NCBI RefSeq assembly: GCF_016820515.1
Contig: NZ_JADHDV010000003.1
Location: forward strand, 78,562 to 142,561
DNA from: Pseudoxanthomonas beigongshangi
GTDB lineage: Bacteria; Pseudomonadota; Gammaproteobacteria; Xanthomonadales; Xanthomonadaceae
Length of the DNA: 64,000 nt
Direction of reading: 5' to 3'
The notes under the pieces were generated by a model, which saw only the letters and a program-made list of their open reading frames with translations, was not told the DNA's origin and did not search any database. This document shows, piece after piece, positions 1 through 9,079 of the stretch. How positions within the stretch are numbered: position 1 is the stretch's first letter; each line of letters begins with the position of its first letter. Made by a program: the position numbers and the translations under genes.

Positions 1-886
1 GGTTGAGCCGGCGCTGCGGCAATTCGCCGTACAGCGTCACCTGTGCGTTGGCATCACCCGCGTCGTGATAGAACAGGCTTTCCACCGCCATGCCCGGCAG
101 CGCGACTTCCGCGCGCCGTACCAGTTCGGCGACCGGCAGCATCGGCCGCGCGACACCGGCCGGCTCGACATGAGGCGCCACGTCGAAGTCGCCTTCCAGG
201 ATCTTCAGCAACTTGCCGTCGTAGACCAGGAACTGGAACGGCGCCAGCATCAGGAAACCGATGGTCAGCACCGCGCCGCTCCAGGCGAAGATCACATGGA
301 ACGGCAACGACAGCATGCCGATCACGTTGTGCGCGTCCTGCCATAGGCGCTTGATGTTGCGGCCCAGGCGCAATGCGAACAGGTCCTTGAGGAACACCGG
401 TGCATACAGGATCACGCCGCTTACCAGCGCCAGGCCGTAAAGGATGCAGAACACCCCGAACAGGTACATGCCGAACGTGCGCGGCAGGCCGGCGGTGAAA
501 TGAAGGTCGTAGATGAAATCGACAAAACCAGCGCGCGCGGGCGTCTGCACCAGACCCCCATCCTCCAGGGTGAACCTGTGCTGGTCGCCGGTTTTCTCGT
601 CGTACCAGTAGAGCGACGCCTGCGGCCCGTGTTCGCCGGGCAGGGTCACGACCAGACTGTGGCTGGCCTCGGGATGGCGGCGCAACACGCCGTCCACCAA
701 TGCCTGGGCCTGGGCATGGCCGGTTTCCGGCGCGGGCATCGCCTGCGGCGGGCGTTCCCAGCCCTGCAACTCGTGCACGAACACGGTCACCGCGCCCGCG
801 TAAAACGCAATGAACAGGCCCATGCCGGCGATCAGGCCGACCCAGGTGTGGACGGACAGGAAACTGCGCAACGTCGCTGCCTTCAT
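1..886 (-). CDS. PepSY-domain iron-uptake membrane protein (partial, runs off left edge)
   Basis: The minus-strand frame starts with MKAATLRSFLSVHTWVGL and continues to the window edge, so the C-terminus is missing. The first segment is a hydrophobic helix (about residues 11-33), followed by a periplasmic stretch, a second helix pair (FGVFCILYGLALVSGVILY) and a third (HNVIGMLSLPFHVIFAWSG). This is the pattern of PepSY-associated TM proteins that accompany siderophore receptors; some reduce or release iron in the inner membrane. Its ATG overlaps the stop of the upstream DUF3649 gene by four bases (tcat at 883-886), so translation is probably coupled. It is the last gene seen of the Fur-controlled operon that starts near 3757. 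The family call is from the fold pattern; the substrate is unknown. Confidence 0.8.
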   Translation of the reverse strand, partial: MKAATLRSFLSVHTWVGLIAGMGLFIAFYAGAVTVFVHELQGWERPPQAMPAPETGHAQAQALVDGVLRRHPEASHSLVVTLPGEHGPQASLYWYDEKTGDQHRFTLEDGGLVQTPARAGFVDFIYDLHFTAGLPRTFGMYLFGVFCILYGLALVSGVILYAPVFLKDLFALRLGRNIKRLWQDAHNVIGMLSLPFHVIFAWSGAVLTIGFLMLAPFQFLVYDGKLLKILEGDFDVAPHVEPAGVARPMLPVAELVRRAEVALPGMAVESLFYHDAGDANAQVTLYGELPQRRLN

Positions 887-1158
887 GCCGGCAGCTCCGC
901 GGCCCAGCCCAGCAGACGGGACACTTGGATCAGGCAGAAGCAGAGCAGCGTGCCGCCACCCATCCACAACCATGTGCGCAGGCCGGTTCGGGCCAGGAAC
1001 GCCAGCGACATCACCGCCACCCACAGCGGGAAGGAGAGCAGCAGCCATGGCATGGTCACCCGGGCCAACTCGCCCGGCCAATGCAGCGCGATCACACCGA
1101 TGATGCCCACGGTCAACGGAAGTCCCAGCAGCGCGGCCGCCAGCGATTTAGCCCACAT
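883..1158 (-). CDS. DUF3649-like small inner-membrane protein of iron operon
   Basis: About 91 residues from the ATG at 1158 (MWAKSLAAALLGLPLT). An in-frame start lies further upstream at 1197, but the 1158 start overlaps the preceding gene by only 11 bases and begins directly with a membrane helix. Three hydrophobic segments are visible. Small proteins of the DUF3649 type commonly sit between a DUF3325 protein and a PepSY protein in TonB-receptor operons, which is the arrangement here. The role is unknown; help in moving iron from siderophore across the inner membrane is an inference from context. Confidence 0.65.
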   Translation of the reverse strand: MWAKSLAAALLGLPLTVGIIGVIALHWPGELARVTMPWLLLSFPLWVAVMSLAFLARTGLRTWLWMGGGTLLCFCLIQVSRLLGWAAELPA

Positions 1159-1426
1159 GGATCTTCTCCTTCCGGATCTGCCACCAAGCATCGGCATACG
1201 GCAGCACCACCAGTCCCAGCATCAGCGCCGAAAGCGCGGCGAACACGCCGGACCACACGCCGAACGCGCCGCAGGCCACTCCCGTGGACAGCAGCATGCA
1301 GGTCCACGCCACCCACCGCAGCGCACGCGCGCGATCGCGCAGGCGCGGCGCCAGCCGCTGGTGCGCGCTGGCCAGGTAGAACGCCAGCGCGGCCAACCCC
1401 GCCAGCAGCAGATAGAGCAGGCTCAT
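1148..1426 (-). CDS. DUF3325-like small inner-membrane protein of iron operon
   Basis: About 92 residues from MSLLYLLLAGLAALAFYLAS, with three hydrophobic helices and a basic stretch (QRLAPRLRDRARALR) between the first two. A start six codons upstream is possible. It follows the TonB receptor by about 30 bases and overlaps the next gene, so all four genes look like one transcript. The DUF3325 assignment rests on size, helix pattern and position between the receptor and DUF3649/PepSY genes. No catalytic residues can be named. Confidence 0.65.
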   Translation of the reverse strand: MSLLYLLLAGLAALAFYLASAHQRLAPRLRDRARALRWVAWTCMLLSTGVACGAFGVWSGVFAALSALMLGLVVLPYADAWWQIRKEKIHVG

Positions 1427-1456
1427 CGGCAAATTTCCTTCCATCCAGGATTGCGC

Positions 1457-3757
1457 TTACCAGCGGTATTCGATGCCCAGGCCCACCACGCGCGGCGCGC
1501 CCAGGATCACGTTGGGACTGTCGTCGGACCACGCGTACTGGGTGTAGTCCTCGTCGAACAGGTTGTTGGCGAACAGGTACGCGCTCCAGTCCGCCAGCTC
1601 GTAGCCGAACCGGGTGTTCACCACCGTCCGGGACGACAGCGCCCGCGTGGCGGTTCCCACGTCGGGATTCACCCGGCTGCGGTGGTTGGCGTTGAGGTTG
1701 GCCACCCAACCCTCGCCGAAGCGCAGGTTGGCGCCCACGGCGAACGTCCAGCGCGGCGCGTAGGCGAACTCCTGGCCGGAATAGTCATTGATGCGCGCGT
1801 CCAGGTCGGTCTTGAACTCGTCGTAGCGCGTGCGCGAATAGCCCAGCGAGGCGTACCAGTCGAAACCGCTGCCGAGGCGGTGGCTGGCCTCCAGTTCGAA
1901 GCCGTACAGGTGCGCCTTGCCCGCGTTGACCGTGTGGTAGTCATAGTCATTGATGCCGAACATGGCGATGACCTGCTTGTCCTTCCAGTCGATGTAGTAG
2001 ACGTTGGCGTTCAGGGTCAGCGCATCGTCCAGCCACTGCGAGCGCAGCGACAACTCGGCGTTCCAGGTGTACTCCGGGTCGTACGCATAGTTGCGGCCTC
2101 GCGCGATGTTGAAGGTTGATCCGCCCGACCGGTAACCACGCTGGACGACGAAGGCGGTGGATAGGTCCTCGTTCCAGGCGAAGCGCAGGCCGAGTTTGGG
2201 CAGGAACGCGGTGAACTCGCGGGTGTCCAGCGGCGTATTGCTGTTGGCCTGCCGCACCATGGCCAGTACCGCCTGGTTGATCCCGCCAATGGCCGGCGAC
2301 AGCGCCGGGCCGAACGCATCGGGATCCGGCAAGGTGCCGGCGAATATCGCCGTGGCGTCGGAGCCGAACCGGTACTGTTCGCGGTCGTAACGGAAACCGC
2401 CCAACAGCGACAACCGTTGCGCCAGGTCGAATTCGAAATCGGTGAACAGCGCCGCGTTGCGCGCACGCGACTGGCTCTTGCTGGTGTAATCGACCGGAAT
2501 CACCGGCACCGCCTGCGCGTACAGTCCGGCCACGTAACCGGCGGTGGCCGGATCCAGCCCGGCGCCCTGCAGCACGGCGGCGATCGTGCCCACCGGCGTT
2601 TCCACGTTGGTGCGATTGACGCTCAGGTTGTCCATCTCGCGCTGCGAGCCGTACAGGCCGAGCAGGCCACGCAGGCGATCGCCGCGGTAGTGCAGGCGGA
2701 ACTCCTGCGACAGCGTGTCGTACTGTTCCCGGGTGTTGCCGTAGGCTTCCGGCCGCTCGGTCAGGTCGGTGTCGAAACTGCGCTGCATGTCGGTATCCGA
2801 CCAGGCCGTGACGGCCGACATCGACCAGGGGCCGGACAACGCGTAGTCGATTTCCAGCGTCGCGATCCGGCTTAGCGCGTCGGTGCTGGACGGATGGTCC
2901 GAGGTGTTGATGCGATGGTCGTAGTAATTTGGTACGTCGTTGCGCGCGTAGGCATACATGTAGGGGCCCTTGCGATCGTCGCGGGTGAAGGTCAACCGCG
3001 CGGCCAGGCCCTCGATCGCCTTTGGCGTCCACAGCAGCTTGGCGCGCGCCATCGTCGACTCGCGCTTGTCCTCCGGCACGCCGCGGGTGGGATTGTCGAT
3101 GAAGCCATCGAAGCGGCGGTCCTCCACCGCCACCCGGAACGCCAGTTCGTCGGCCAGCAGCGGACCGCCGCCGGCGAACGCCACCCGGCGATCCCCCGGA
3201 TCAGCCAACAGCACGCGTGCCCGACCCGACCAGTCCATCGTCGGGTCCTCGGTGCGCAGCACCACCGCGCCGGCCAGCGCGTTCTCGCCCTGGATGGTGG
3301 ATTGCGGTCCGCGCAGCACTTCCACCTGGGCGATGTCCCACAGGTCGGTCGGGCCGGCATCGCTCGCGTTGCTCGGCAACGCCGCGCCATCCACATAGAT
3401 CGTCGCCAGCGGATTGGGCGCACCGGCCTCGTTGGCGATGCCGCGGATGGTGAAGCCACGGTCACCGTACATCTGCGACACGTTGGCAGTGCGGTTGAGG
3501 ATGTCGAACAGGCTTTGCAGGTTCTCCTGCTCGATCCGCACCGAGGTCGTCACCGCCACGCTGGCGGTGGTGTCCTGCAGGGAGCGCTCGGTCTTCTCGC
3601 CGCGGACGACGATTTCATCCAGGGTTTTGGTCTCCGGCACGTCGGCGGCGCCAACGCCGGAAGGCGCCTGTTGGGCCTGGGCCTGGAGGGCGGCCAGCAG
3701 GCAAACGGCCAGCGCTGACCCGCGCTGGCGGGCAACGGGAATACGGGGGTACGACAA
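1457..3757 (-). CDS. TonB-dependent outer-membrane receptor, probably for a ferric siderophore
   Basis: 766 residues, normal for the family. A signal peptide (ALAVCLLAALQAQAQ) precedes a TonB-box-like segment (KTLDEIVVRGEKTER), a plug domain (IYVDGAALP, VEVLRGPQSTIQGENALAG) and a beta-barrel ending in the typical aromatic residue (GLGIEYRW). The chosen start is TTG at 3757. No ATG or GTG lies between it and an upstream in-frame stop at about 3836-3838, and the signal peptide begins right after it. The gene leads a four-gene operon with DUF3325, DUF3649 and PepSY proteins and has a Fur-box-like palindrome 84 bases upstream, so iron-chelate uptake is a good inference. The exact ligand cannot be read from the sequence. 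Confidence 0.88.
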   Translation of the reverse strand: MSYPRIPVARQRGSALAVCLLAALQAQAQQAPSGVGAADVPETKTLDEIVVRGEKTERSLQDTTASVAVTTSVRIEQENLQSLFDILNRTANVSQMYGDRGFTIRGIANEAGAPNPLATIYVDGAALPSNASDAGPTDLWDIAQVEVLRGPQSTIQGENALAGAVVLRTEDPTMDWSGRARVLLADPGDRRVAFAGGGPLLADELAFRVAVEDRRFDGFIDNPTRGVPEDKRESTMARAKLLWTPKAIEGLAARLTFTRDDRKGPYMYAYARNDVPNYYDHRINTSDHPSSTDALSRIATLEIDYALSGPWSMSAVTAWSDTDMQRSFDTDLTERPEAYGNTREQYDTLSQEFRLHYRGDRLRGLLGLYGSQREMDNLSVNRTNVETPVGTIAAVLQGAGLDPATAGYVAGLYAQAVPVIPVDYTSKSQSRARNAALFTDFEFDLAQRLSLLGGFRYDREQYRFGSDATAIFAGTLPDPDAFGPALSPAIGGINQAVLAMVRQANSNTPLDTREFTAFLPKLGLRFAWNEDLSTAFVVQRGYRSGGSTFNIARGRNYAYDPEYTWNAELSLRSQWLDDALTLNANVYYIDWKDKQVIAMFGINDYDYHTVNAGKAHLYGFELEASHRLGSGFDWYASLGYSRTRYDEFKTDLDARINDYSGQEFAYAPRWTFAVGANLRFGEGWVANLNANHRSRVNPDVGTATRALSSRTVVNTRFGYELADWSAYLFANNLFDEDYTQYAWSDDSPNVILGAPRVVGLGIEYRW

Positions 3758-3840
3758 AGGAGGTTTTTCCCACGAGCAGGACCGGGAAACCGGTCGCCAG
3801 GGACGCGGCGAGGGGCTGACGTCCGACAGCGCGTATTATG

Positions 3841-3855
3841 TGATAATAATTCACA
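3841..3855. promoter_or_regulatory. Fur box upstream of the TonB receptor operon
   Basis: The sequence tgataataattcaca matches the 7-1-7 Fur consensus TGATAATnATTATCA at 12 of 14 fixed positions. The flanks are AT-rich in an otherwise GC-rich region. It lies upstream of the receptor start at 3757, where a ferric-uptake repressor would be expected. Repression by iron is inferred. Confidence 0.75.
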
Positions 3856-3918
3856 TTTGCAACGGGGCACACCGGCCTACGCGGTCCAGGCCGGCGGTGC
3901 GGACACATGGCGCCGCCA

Positions 3919-4386
3919 CTAGCTCTCCGAAGCCCGGCGGGCGCTGGCGACGTATCCCGCCAAGGTTCCAAGCAACGCTCCCAGCAGGGACGCCGCGACA
4001 TACAAGACGGTGAGCAGCGCAGGCTGTGTTGACGGCAGCCACAATCCGATCACCACACTGAACGCCTGCGCGATGCCCGACATCAACAGGAATACGAGTG
4101 CCGCGTGTTGCAGGCGGCGCTCGCGTTGGCGACAGGCCAGCTGGGCGAATATCAGGAAGTCCACCGATGCCATGATCACAAGGCCAATGGCCGTCTGGCG
4201 TATCAGTGCCTCCTTGTCGGAGGCAGCGGACACGAACATGCCTTCAGCCAAGCCGATGGAGAAGTGGATCAGGAACATCAGGATCGCGTACCGGGTGATA
4301 CGCGTCCAATTCAAGGGTTCCCCCGTCTGCACGCGCGGCATGTCTTCATCCGGCAAGTCGTTCTCTCCTGCTCCCGCACCGGACAA
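3919..4386 (-). CDS. Hypothetical four-helix inner-membrane protein
   Basis: 155 residues. A hydrophilic, acidic N-terminus of about 27 residues is followed by four predicted helices (YAILMFLIHFSIGLAEGMF; AIGLVIMASVDFLIFAQLA; ALVFLLMSGIAQAFSVVIGL; LLTVLYVAASLLGALLGTLAGY). A short basic loop (CRQRERRLQH) lies between the second and third helices. I do not recognise a family. It is transcribed towards metQ but is separate from the iron operon promoter, and its product could not be assigned. Confidence 0.6.
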   Translation of the reverse strand: MSGAGAGENDLPDEDMPRVQTGEPLNWTRITRYAILMFLIHFSIGLAEGMFVSAASDKEALIRQTAIGLVIMASVDFLIFAQLACRQRERRLQHAALVFLLMSGIAQAFSVVIGLWLPSTQPALLTVLYVAASLLGALLGTLAGYVASARRASES

Positions 4387-4437
4387 CGGACCCCGCGGTT
4401 ACCGTCATCAGAGACGGCGCGAGCCAGGGGCGCATGA

Positions 4438-5229
4438 TCAGAACGCCGGCAACACCGCGCCCTGGTACTTCTTCTGGATGAACTCGCGCACGGCCGGGCT
4501 GGTCAACGCGGCTTCCAGCTTCTTCACCCGCGGGTCGTCGCGCAGGTCCGGGCGGCCGACCAGGAAGTTCACGTAGGGCGATTTCGCGTCCTCGATGGCG
4601 AGGGCGTCGCGGGTCGGCTGCAGGCCGGCATCCAGCGCGTAGTTGGTGTTGATCAGTGCCAGATCGACCTGATCCAGCACGCGCGGCAGCATCGCGGCGT
4701 CGAGTTCGCGGAACTTCAGCTGCTTCGGATTGGCGGTGATGTCGCGCAGGGTCGCCATCTGGTTGGACGGATCCTTGAGCTGGATGACCCCGGCGCGATG
4801 CAGCAGGATCAGCGCGCGGCTGTTATTGCTCGGATCGTTGGGGATCACCACGTCCGCGCCGGCCGGCAGCACGTCCAGCGACTTGTAGCGGCGGGAGTAC
4901 GCGCCGAACGGTTCGATGTGCACGCCGATGTAGGTTTCCAGCTTCGTGCCGCGATCCTGGTTGTAGGCTTTCAGATAGGGCTCGGTCTGGAAGTAGTTCA
5001 CGTCGATCTGGCCCTGCACGACCTGGTCGTTGGGCTGCACGTAGTCGTTGAACACGCGCACCTCCAGCTTCACGCCGTCCTTGGCCAGGAGCGGCTTGAC
5101 CACCTCCAGGATTTCCGCGTGCGGCACGGCGGTGGCGGCGATGGTCAGGGTATCGTCGGACTTCGCCGCCGGCTTGCAGGCCGCCAGGGCCAGCAGCAGC
5201 AGCGACAGCGGGAGCAGCAACTTCTTCAT
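4438..5229 (-). CDS. metQ: Methionine-binding lipoprotein MetQ
   Basis: 263 residues starting at MKKLLLPLSLLLLALAACKP, a lipoprotein signal with a lipobox (LAAC) and acylated cysteine at residue 18. The body has the NLPA-family features seen in MetQ, such as DVNYFQTEPYLKAY and a C-terminal FIQKKYQGAVLPAF. An upstream in-frame start exists, but the lipoprotein signal fixes this ATG. It is the third gene of metN-metI-metQ, 29 bases downstream of metI. MetQ captures methionine, often the D isomer as well, and delivers it to the MetI permease. The short charge-rich loops are normal for the family. Confidence 0.93.
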   Translation of the reverse strand: MKKLLLPLSLLLLALAACKPAAKSDDTLTIAATAVPHAEILEVVKPLLAKDGVKLEVRVFNDYVQPNDQVVQGQIDVNYFQTEPYLKAYNQDRGTKLETYIGVHIEPFGAYSRRYKSLDVLPAGADVVIPNDPSNNSRALILLHRAGVIQLKDPSNQMATLRDITANPKQLKFRELDAAMLPRVLDQVDLALINTNYALDAGLQPTRDALAIEDAKSPYVNFLVGRPDLRDDPRVKKLEAALTSPAVREFIQKKYQGAVLPAF

Positions 5230-5258
5230 GGGGAAATACCGGGGAGGGGAAAAAGGAA

Positions 5259-5939
5259 TCAGCGGCGGTTGAAACGCCGGACCAGGCTGTCGCCCAGCCA
5301 CTGCAGGAGTTGGACGATGATCAGCAGCAGCGCGACGGTGATCACCGCCACCGACGTCTGGGATCGCAGGTAGCCATCACGATACGCCAGATCGCCCAGG
5401 CCGCCGGAACCGATGGCGCCGCCCATCGCGGTGAATCCGATCAGGGCCACCGCGGTGACCGTCGCTCCCGCCAGCAGGCCCGGCATGGATTCCGGCAGCA
5501 GCACGCGCCGCACCAGTTGCCACGTGGTGGCGCCCATGGCCTCGCTGGCTTCGATGACACCCGGATGGACTTCCCGCAGTGCCGTTTCGACCAGCCGCGC
5601 GTAGAACGGCACCGCGCCCACCACCAGCGGCAGGATCGCCCCGCGCACGCCCAGCGACGTGCCCACCAGGCTCAGCGTCACCGGGATCAACACGATCATC
5701 AGGATGATGAAGGGCGCCGAGCGCACCAGGTTGACCAGCAACGCCAGTGCGCCATGCAGCCAGCGGTTCTCCAGGCGCTGGCGCTGGTCGCTGAGGAACA
5801 GCAGCACGCCCAGCGGCAGGCCCAGCAGCAGGGTCAACGGTAGCGCACCCGCGAGCATCAGGAGGGTATCGCCGCTCGCCACCAGCACTTCGCCCCACTT
5901 GGCCGGATCCAGTCCCAGCACGGTCGCGATCGTGATCAT
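5259..5939 (-). CDS. metI: Methionine ABC transporter permease MetI
   Basis: 226 residues with five or six membrane helices and the permease EAA loop ([20 protein letters not shown]) that docks on the ATPase. Length and motif match MetI. The ATG overlaps the metN stop by four bases (5936-5939), indicating coupled translation. Together with MetN and MetQ it imports methionine. Confidence 0.93.
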   Translation of the reverse strand: MITIATVLGLDPAKWGEVLVASGDTLLMLAGALPLTLLLGLPLGVLLFLSDQRQRLENRWLHGALALLVNLVRSAPFIILMIVLIPVTLSLVGTSLGVRGAILPLVVGAVPFYARLVETALREVHPGVIEASEAMGATTWQLVRRVLLPESMPGLLAGATVTAVALIGFTAMGGAIGSGGLGDLAYRDGYLRSQTSVAVITVALLLIIVQLLQWLGDSLVRRFNRR

Positions 5940-6943
5940 GCGCGCAGCACCTCGACATCGACGCCGGCCTGTTGCAGGCGGGAGGCGGCGTCATCGGCAT
6001 CACCTTCGGTCATGGCGATGGTGAGCTGGCCATACGGCGTATCGCGGATGCGACCGATGCGGCCGCCCAAAATCGTGTAGTCCACGCCGGTCTGGCGCGC
6101 GACCTGGCCGAGCAATGGCCGGTAGGTATCGCCACCGAGGAAGGTCAGGCGCAGGATGCGGCCGGGCACCGCGTCCAGCGCGCGGCGCTGCTCGTCCTCG
6201 TCCAGGTGTTCGGCATCGACCACGAACTGCCGTGTGGTCGGATGGGACGGATGCAGGAACACCTGCGTCACCGGTCCGGTCTCCACCAGTTGCCCCGCAT
6301 CCAGCACCGCCACGCGATGGCAGATGCTGCGCACCACTTCCATCTCGTGGGTGATCAGCACGATGGTCAGTCCGAGTTCGCGATTCAAATCCGCCAGCAG
6401 GCGCAGGATGGATTGGGTGGTCTGCGGATCCAGCGCGCTGGTGGCCTCGTCGCACAGCAGCAGGTGTGGCTGGGTGGCCAGCGCGCGCGCGATGCCCACG
6501 CGCTGTTTCTGCCCGCCGGACAACTGGGCCGGGTAACGATCCGCCAGTGCCCGCAGGCCGACACGGTCCAGCAACTGCGCCACCCGTTGTTCGATCTCCG
6601 CACGCTTCATGCCGGCCAGTTTCAGCGGGAACGCCACGTTGTCCGTCACCGTCTGCGACGCCAGCAGGTTGAAGTGCTGGAAGATCATGCCGATGCGCCG
6701 GCGCGCGGCGCGCAATTCCGGATCCGGCAGCGCCGCGATGTCCTGCCCTTCCACCAGCACCTGGCCCTGCGAGGGACGCTCCAGGCCGTTGATCAGGCGC
6801 AGCAGGGTCGACTTGCCGGCGCCGGACTGGCCGATGATGCCGAAGATCTCGCCCTGCCGGATCTCCAGATCCAGCGGTCGTAGCGCCACGGTTTCGCCGC
6901 CGGGCGTGGCGAAGGACTTGCTGATGTTCTTGAACTGGATCAT
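5936..6943 (-). CDS. metN: Methionine ABC transporter ATP-binding protein MetN
   Basis: 335 residues. The Walker A motif (GQSGAGKST), Q-loop (FQHFNLL), signature (LSGGQKQR), Walker B ([12 protein letters not shown]) and switch histidine (LITHEME) are all present. A C-terminal NIL domain (from about residue 255; [19 protein letters not shown]) follows, which in MetN binds methionine and inhibits transport when the cell is replete. It is the first gene of the operon, and a sigma-70-like promoter lies about 100 bases upstream. Confidence 0.95.
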   Translation of the reverse strand: MIQFKNISKSFATPGGETVALRPLDLEIRQGEIFGIIGQSGAGKSTLLRLINGLERPSQGQVLVEGQDIAALPDPELRAARRRIGMIFQHFNLLASQTVTDNVAFPLKLAGMKRAEIEQRVAQLLDRVGLRALADRYPAQLSGGQKQRVGIARALATQPHLLLCDEATSALDPQTTQSILRLLADLNRELGLTIVLITHEMEVVRSICHRVAVLDAGQLVETGPVTQVFLHPSHPTTRQFVVDAEHLDEDEQRRALDAVPGRILRLTFLGGDTYRPLLGQVARQTGVDYTILGGRIGRIRDTPYGQLTIAMTEGDADDAASRLQQAGVDVEVLRA

Positions 6944-7479
6944 GGCGCCGTGGGCCTGGCGGGAGAGCGATCACCCGCCCGCAGGAACGTGGGAGTGCGG
7001 AGGTGCCGCCGGGCGTGGCCGGTACGCGGCAGGGAGCGCCAAGATAGCCTGTCCCCGCCGGCTGTCAAATGCGCCCGGCCAGCGGGATTCCGGCTGCGCG
7101 CGGGCAGATGGAAGAAGCGCCGCCGTTCATCCGTCCACGGCAACGGCTTGCGGGTGAGCCGCGCTCGCCGCTGGTGGGAGAGGCAGCGCAGCGGCGAGCA
7201 CGGCCCATGAACCTGTTTCGACATGCGATATCCGGATGACAACGACAACCGCGTCATCCGGCTTGCGTCGCCTGCGCGCAGTGGCGGAAGGCATCCGACG
7301 CAGGCGCCGGGCGTGCAACGGCTCTACTGGGAAACGCAAGGATATCGCCACGCGCCCGCGCGCGTGATGGTCGCGACGAATGTGCTTATGCCGTATTCCC
7401 ACTTGCCCTCGCGGCGGCTTCCGTCTTCCGCGATCGTCCCTGCCATCGAACCTCGCGATGGTCGCGCGATCGCACCGAA
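6944..7479. other. 536-base stretch between metN and phzF-like gene without a convincing gene
   Basis: Apart from the metN promoter and leader, this stretch holds a 9-bp inverted repeat (CCGGATGAC at 7232-7240 with GTCATCCGG at 7253-7261) and short frames with no homology I recognise. The hairpin could help end the minus-strand transcript from the gene at 7480-8334, but no T-tract follows it. Confidence 0.5.
7041..7068 (-). promoter_or_regulatory. Sigma-70-like promoter for metNIQ
   Basis: On the minus strand a perfect -35 hexamer TTGACA (plus-strand 7063-7068) is separated by 16 bases from TATCTT (7041-7046). Transcription from it would give a leader of roughly 90 bases before the metN ATG. 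Within that leader I see only GC-rich partial hairpins and cannot assign a known riboswitch. Confidence 0.55.
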
Positions 7480-8334
7480 TCAGCCTGCCTGGTTTGCGGC
7501 GTCCGTGATCCTCACCGCTGTACCGCTGACACGGATCCCCTCGCGCGGATCCTCCGGCACCGTCACGCCGATCCGGCTCGGCCGCCCGAGATCATCGCCC
7601 TGGTGAACCCGGAAAACGCGATCCGCCGGCAATGCCTCGTTGTGCGCCAGATACGCACCCAGCGCGGCGGCGGCGGCGCCCGTGGCCGGGTCCTCCACCA
7701 CGCCACCGGGTGGAAACGGATTGCGGGCGTGGAAGGTATCGGCATCCGCGCGCCAGATCAGGTTCAAGGTGGTCCAGCCGCGTTGCGCCATGAGTCCGGA
7801 AAGCGCATCGAAATCGTAATCCAGCCGTGCCAGGCGGTCGCGGGTGGACACGGCGATGATCGGATGCCACGCGCCGGCGTAGGCGACGGCCGGCGCCAGT
7901 GCGGGGTCCAGTTCATCGCGATGCCAGCGCAGGACGGCGAGCAGGCGATCCAGATCGTCCGGATCCAGCGGCGCCATGCGCGGCTCGACGCTGGTCAGCG
8001 TGGCGGTGAACTGCTCGTCCACCTGCACGCGCACGCGCCCGGCGCGTGTATGCAGCACCTTCTCGCCCGCGCCGTTCGCCTCGGCGTGCGCGACGGTCGC
8101 GGCGATGGTGGCGTGTCCGCAGAACGGCACCTCGGCCAACGGACTGAAGTAGCGCACGTCGAACGTGCCATCCTCGCGCGGCAACAGAAAGGCGGTTTCC
8201 GAATAACCCACCTCGGCGGCGATGCGCTGCATGTCCGCTTCCGGCATGCCGCGCGCATCCAGCACGACCCCGGCGGGATTGCCGCCGGCCGGATCCGTGG
8301 TGAAGGCGCTGTAGCGGAGCACGTTCGCGTTCAT
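7480..8334 (-). CDS. PhzF family isomerase/epimerase-like protein
   Basis: 284 residues. Family hallmarks are the N-terminal AFTTDPAGGNPAGVV, ETAFL with the conserved glutamate (YSETAFLLP), PFCGHATIAA, and a C-terminal GGVVEDPATGAAAAALGAYL. PhzF-like proteins are two-domain isomerases of the diaminopimelate-epimerase fold. Most members outside phenazine clusters have unknown substrates. The ATG at 8334 overlaps the stop of the upstream yczE-like gene (TGATG) and has a strong GGAGGAGG site just before it. A GTG one codon earlier is also possible. The two genes are probably co-transcribed. Confidence 0.85.
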   Translation of the reverse strand: MNANVLRYSAFTTDPAGGNPAGVVLDARGMPEADMQRIAAEVGYSETAFLLPREDGTFDVRYFSPLAEVPFCGHATIAATVAHAEANGAGEKVLHTRAGRVRVQVDEQFTATLTSVEPRMAPLDPDDLDRLLAVLRWHRDELDPALAPAVAYAGAWHPIIAVSTRDRLARLDYDFDALSGLMAQRGWTTLNLIWRADADTFHARNPFPPGGVVEDPATGAAAAALGAYLAHNEALPADRVFRVHQGDDLGRPSRIGVTVPEDPREGIRVSGTAVRITDAANQAG

Positions 8335-9017
8335 CACGCCTCCTCCGGCAAGGCGGTGCGCGTGTCGGGATCATCCAGCCGCACCACCAGATAACGCAGG
8401 AAGAACTGGGTCAACGGCCCCACGCCCAGAGCGAAGATCACCGTGCCCACGCCGACGACGCCACCCAGCAATACGCCGACGATGAGCACGGTGACTTCGA
8501 TGATCGTGCGCACCTTGCGGATCGACCAGCCGGTGCGACGCGACAGTCCGGTCATCAAGCCGTCGCGCGGGCCCGGTCCCAGCTGTGCGCCGACATAGAG
8601 CGCGGTGGCGAAGGCGCAGGTCAGCACTCCGCCCAGCATGTAGGCGATGCGCAGCCACAGGCTTTCCGGCGTGCCGAGCATCGCCAGGCTGATGTCGGCG
8701 AACGGCCCCAGCAGCAGGCTGTTGGCGACCGTGCCCAGTCCCGGCATCTGCCGCAGCGGAATCCACGCCAGCAGCACGACCACCGCGGTGATGATCATCA
8801 CCACGCCGAACGACACCGGCAGATGCAGCGACAGGCCCAGGTGGAACACGTCCCACGGCGAGGCGCCGATGGCGCCCTTCACCATCAGGGCGATGGCCAA
8901 GCCATACAGCCACAGGCCGACCAGCAGCCGGAACAGCCGCTCGGGCAGGCGCCCGGCCTTGAGCTGCGCGAGGGGGCCGAGATTGGACAGGCCCGAGGAG
9001 GGAGAGATCGTTGCCAT
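8334..9017 (-). CDS. YczE/YyaS/YitT-like membrane protein
   Basis: 227 residues from MATISPSSGLSNLG. Five or so helices are seen, including LVGLWLYGLAIALMVKGAIG and VVMIITAVVVLLAWIPL. The motif GPGPRDGLMTGLSRRTG is typical of the YczE group of unknown function. It is divergent from a MocR-type regulator. Published work on the YczR subgroup of MocR regulators links them to an adjacent yczE membrane gene. The ATG lies inside a perfect 10-bp inverted-repeat arm shared with the regulator's start region. Confidence 0.82.
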   Translation of the reverse strand: MATISPSSGLSNLGPLAQLKAGRLPERLFRLLVGLWLYGLAIALMVKGAIGASPWDVFHLGLSLHLPVSFGVVMIITAVVVLLAWIPLRQMPGLGTVANSLLLGPFADISLAMLGTPESLWLRIAYMLGGVLTCAFATALYVGAQLGPGPRDGLMTGLSRRTGWSIRKVRTIIEVTVLIVGVLLGGVVGVGTVIFALGVGPLTQFFLRYLVVRLDDPDTRTALPEEA

Positions 9018-9079
9018 GGGGCCACCTTGAGGGTAATTGGCCCTTTTCCATAGAGCCAATCGTGCGATAGTGGCCCCAT
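9016..9079. promoter_or_regulatory. Symmetric divergent control region between yczE-like and MocR genes
   Basis: Two nested inverted repeats lie in the 60-base gap. The outer pair is ATGGGGCCAC (9016-9025) and GTGGCCCCAT (9070-9079), a perfect 10-bp repeat whose arms contain most of both start codons. The inner pair is ATTGGC (9036-9041) and GCCAAT (9055-9060). The region must contain both promoters and probably the operator of the MocR regulator. Confidence 0.6.

Noticed and set aside
500..2119. A 539-codon plus-strand open frame
   Set aside because: It is antisense to the PepSY, DUF3649, DUF3325 and TonB-receptor genes.
6944..7060. SAM riboswitch in the metN leader
   Set aside because: The leader is GC-rich with no recognisable SAM-I, SAM-II or SAH core. 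A covariance search would settle it.
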